From JBLHOS01 sp047623825 (GTDB lineage Bacteria; Pseudomonadota; Alphaproteobacteria; Rhodobacterales; Rhodobacteraceae), in assembly GCA_047623825.1 (NCBI GenBank), contig JBLHOS010000072.1, positions 1 to 15,013 on the forward strand: a stretch of DNA of 15,013 nucleotides, given 5' to 3'. Position numbers and translations under genes: made by a program. Numbering within the stretch: position 1 is the stretch's first letter; every line of letters begins with the position of its first letter. The notes beneath the pieces are model-generated. The model did not search any database. It had not been told where the DNA came from and saw nothing but the letters and a program-made list of their open reading frames with translations. Shown piece after piece: positions 14,888 through 15,013 of the stretch.

Positions 14888-15013
14888 TGGTCTTGTCGCG
14901 CTTGCGTTCTGGCCTCTCAATTCATTTAGGCAGCCTTTCGTTCGAAGGCCAAGGGGCTTTTGCCACCTAACGACGAATGCCGCCGTCGTGGATTATAGAA
15001 CCCATTGATATAT
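14888..15013 (-). mobile_element. IS3-family insertion sequence, 3' end only
   Basis: The end of an IS3-family element running off the right edge, recognised from the transposase C-terminus. The outer boundary is tentatively put at 14888, where TGGTCTTGTCGCGC could be the terminal inverted repeat (IS3 elements begin TG and end CA). The opposite end is outside the window, so the boundary cannot be verified. Confidence 0.6.
14926..15013 (-). CDS. IS3-family transposase OrfB (integrase core), C-terminal fragment
   Basis: The minus-strand frame entering from the right edge encodes YINGFYNPRRRHSSLGGKSP then LAFERKAA and stops at TAA (14928-14926), 28 complete codons. The Y-N..R.H.SLG..SP...E pattern is the characteristic end of the DDE (rve) domain of IS3-family OrfB. 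The catalytic residues lie outside the window, so integrity is unknown. Confidence 0.88.
   Translation of the reverse strand, partial: YINGFYNPRRRHSSLGGKSPLAFERKAA

Noticed and set aside
14729..14920. 63-codon minus-strand frame between the last gene and the IS3 end
   Set aside because: No recognisable motif or ribosome-binding site, and it spans the inverted repeats and the presumed IS end.
14839..14970. Short plus-strand frame of about 43 codons starting at ATG 14839
   Set aside because: It overlaps the end of the IS3 transposase on the other strand and shows no recognisable domain.
1..15013. Composite transposon formed by the two edge elements
   Set aside because: The ends belong to different families (IS5 and IS3), so they could not mobilise the segment together in the classical way.

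Overview
The window looks like an alphaproteobacterial chromosome or plasmid segment, most likely a marine Rhodobacteraceae (Roseobacter-group) bacterium. This is inferred from protein style, codon use, the CUT1-type ABC transporter and the two insertion sequences; there is no rRNA or other taxonomic marker. No tRNA, rRNA or CRISPR was seen.

Layout. At the left edge (1-395) lies the 5' part of an IS5-family element whose transposase runs leftwards off the window. At the right edge (about 14888-15013) lies the 3' end of an IS3-family element. Between them are 14 genes in two divergent transcription units read from one 257-bp control region (10186-10442). The leftward unit has ten genes: ABC ATPase, histidinol-dehydrogenase-like enzyme, SnoaL-like protein 1, SDR, LacI regulator, SnoaL-like protein 2, two-domain cupin, short MetE-like zinc protein, alpha/beta hydrolase and RraA-family aldolase. 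Almost every junction overlaps (ATGA, GTGA or TGATG), so it is probably one translationally coupled operon. The rightward unit has four genes: periplasmic solute-binding protein, two permeases, and SnoaL-like protein 3, a paralogue of SnoaL-like protein 1.

Regulation. The divergent region holds a near-perfect 16-bp palindrome with a central ACGT (10197-10212). An exact inverted copy of 12 of its bases lies at 10321-10332, beside the other promoter. This is the form expected of LacI-family operators, and the LacI gene is inside the leftward operon. Binding and dissociation on a pathway ligand would control import and breakdown together and give autoregulation. A nested stem-loop lies in the leader of the binding-protein gene.

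How the genes work together. The locus reads as a self-contained uptake-and-catabolism island. A sugar-, polyol- or other polar-compound importer feeds two oxidoreductases (one probably a four-electron alcohol-to-acid enzyme), three NTF2/SnoaL-fold proteins, a cupin, a MetE-like zinc protein that may transfer a methyl or alkyl group, a hydrolase, and an aldolase/decarboxylase expected to yield pyruvate or oxaloacetate-type products. I do not recognise this set as a named pathway. The substrate cannot be read from the sequence, and the locus is the best candidate here for an undescribed system.
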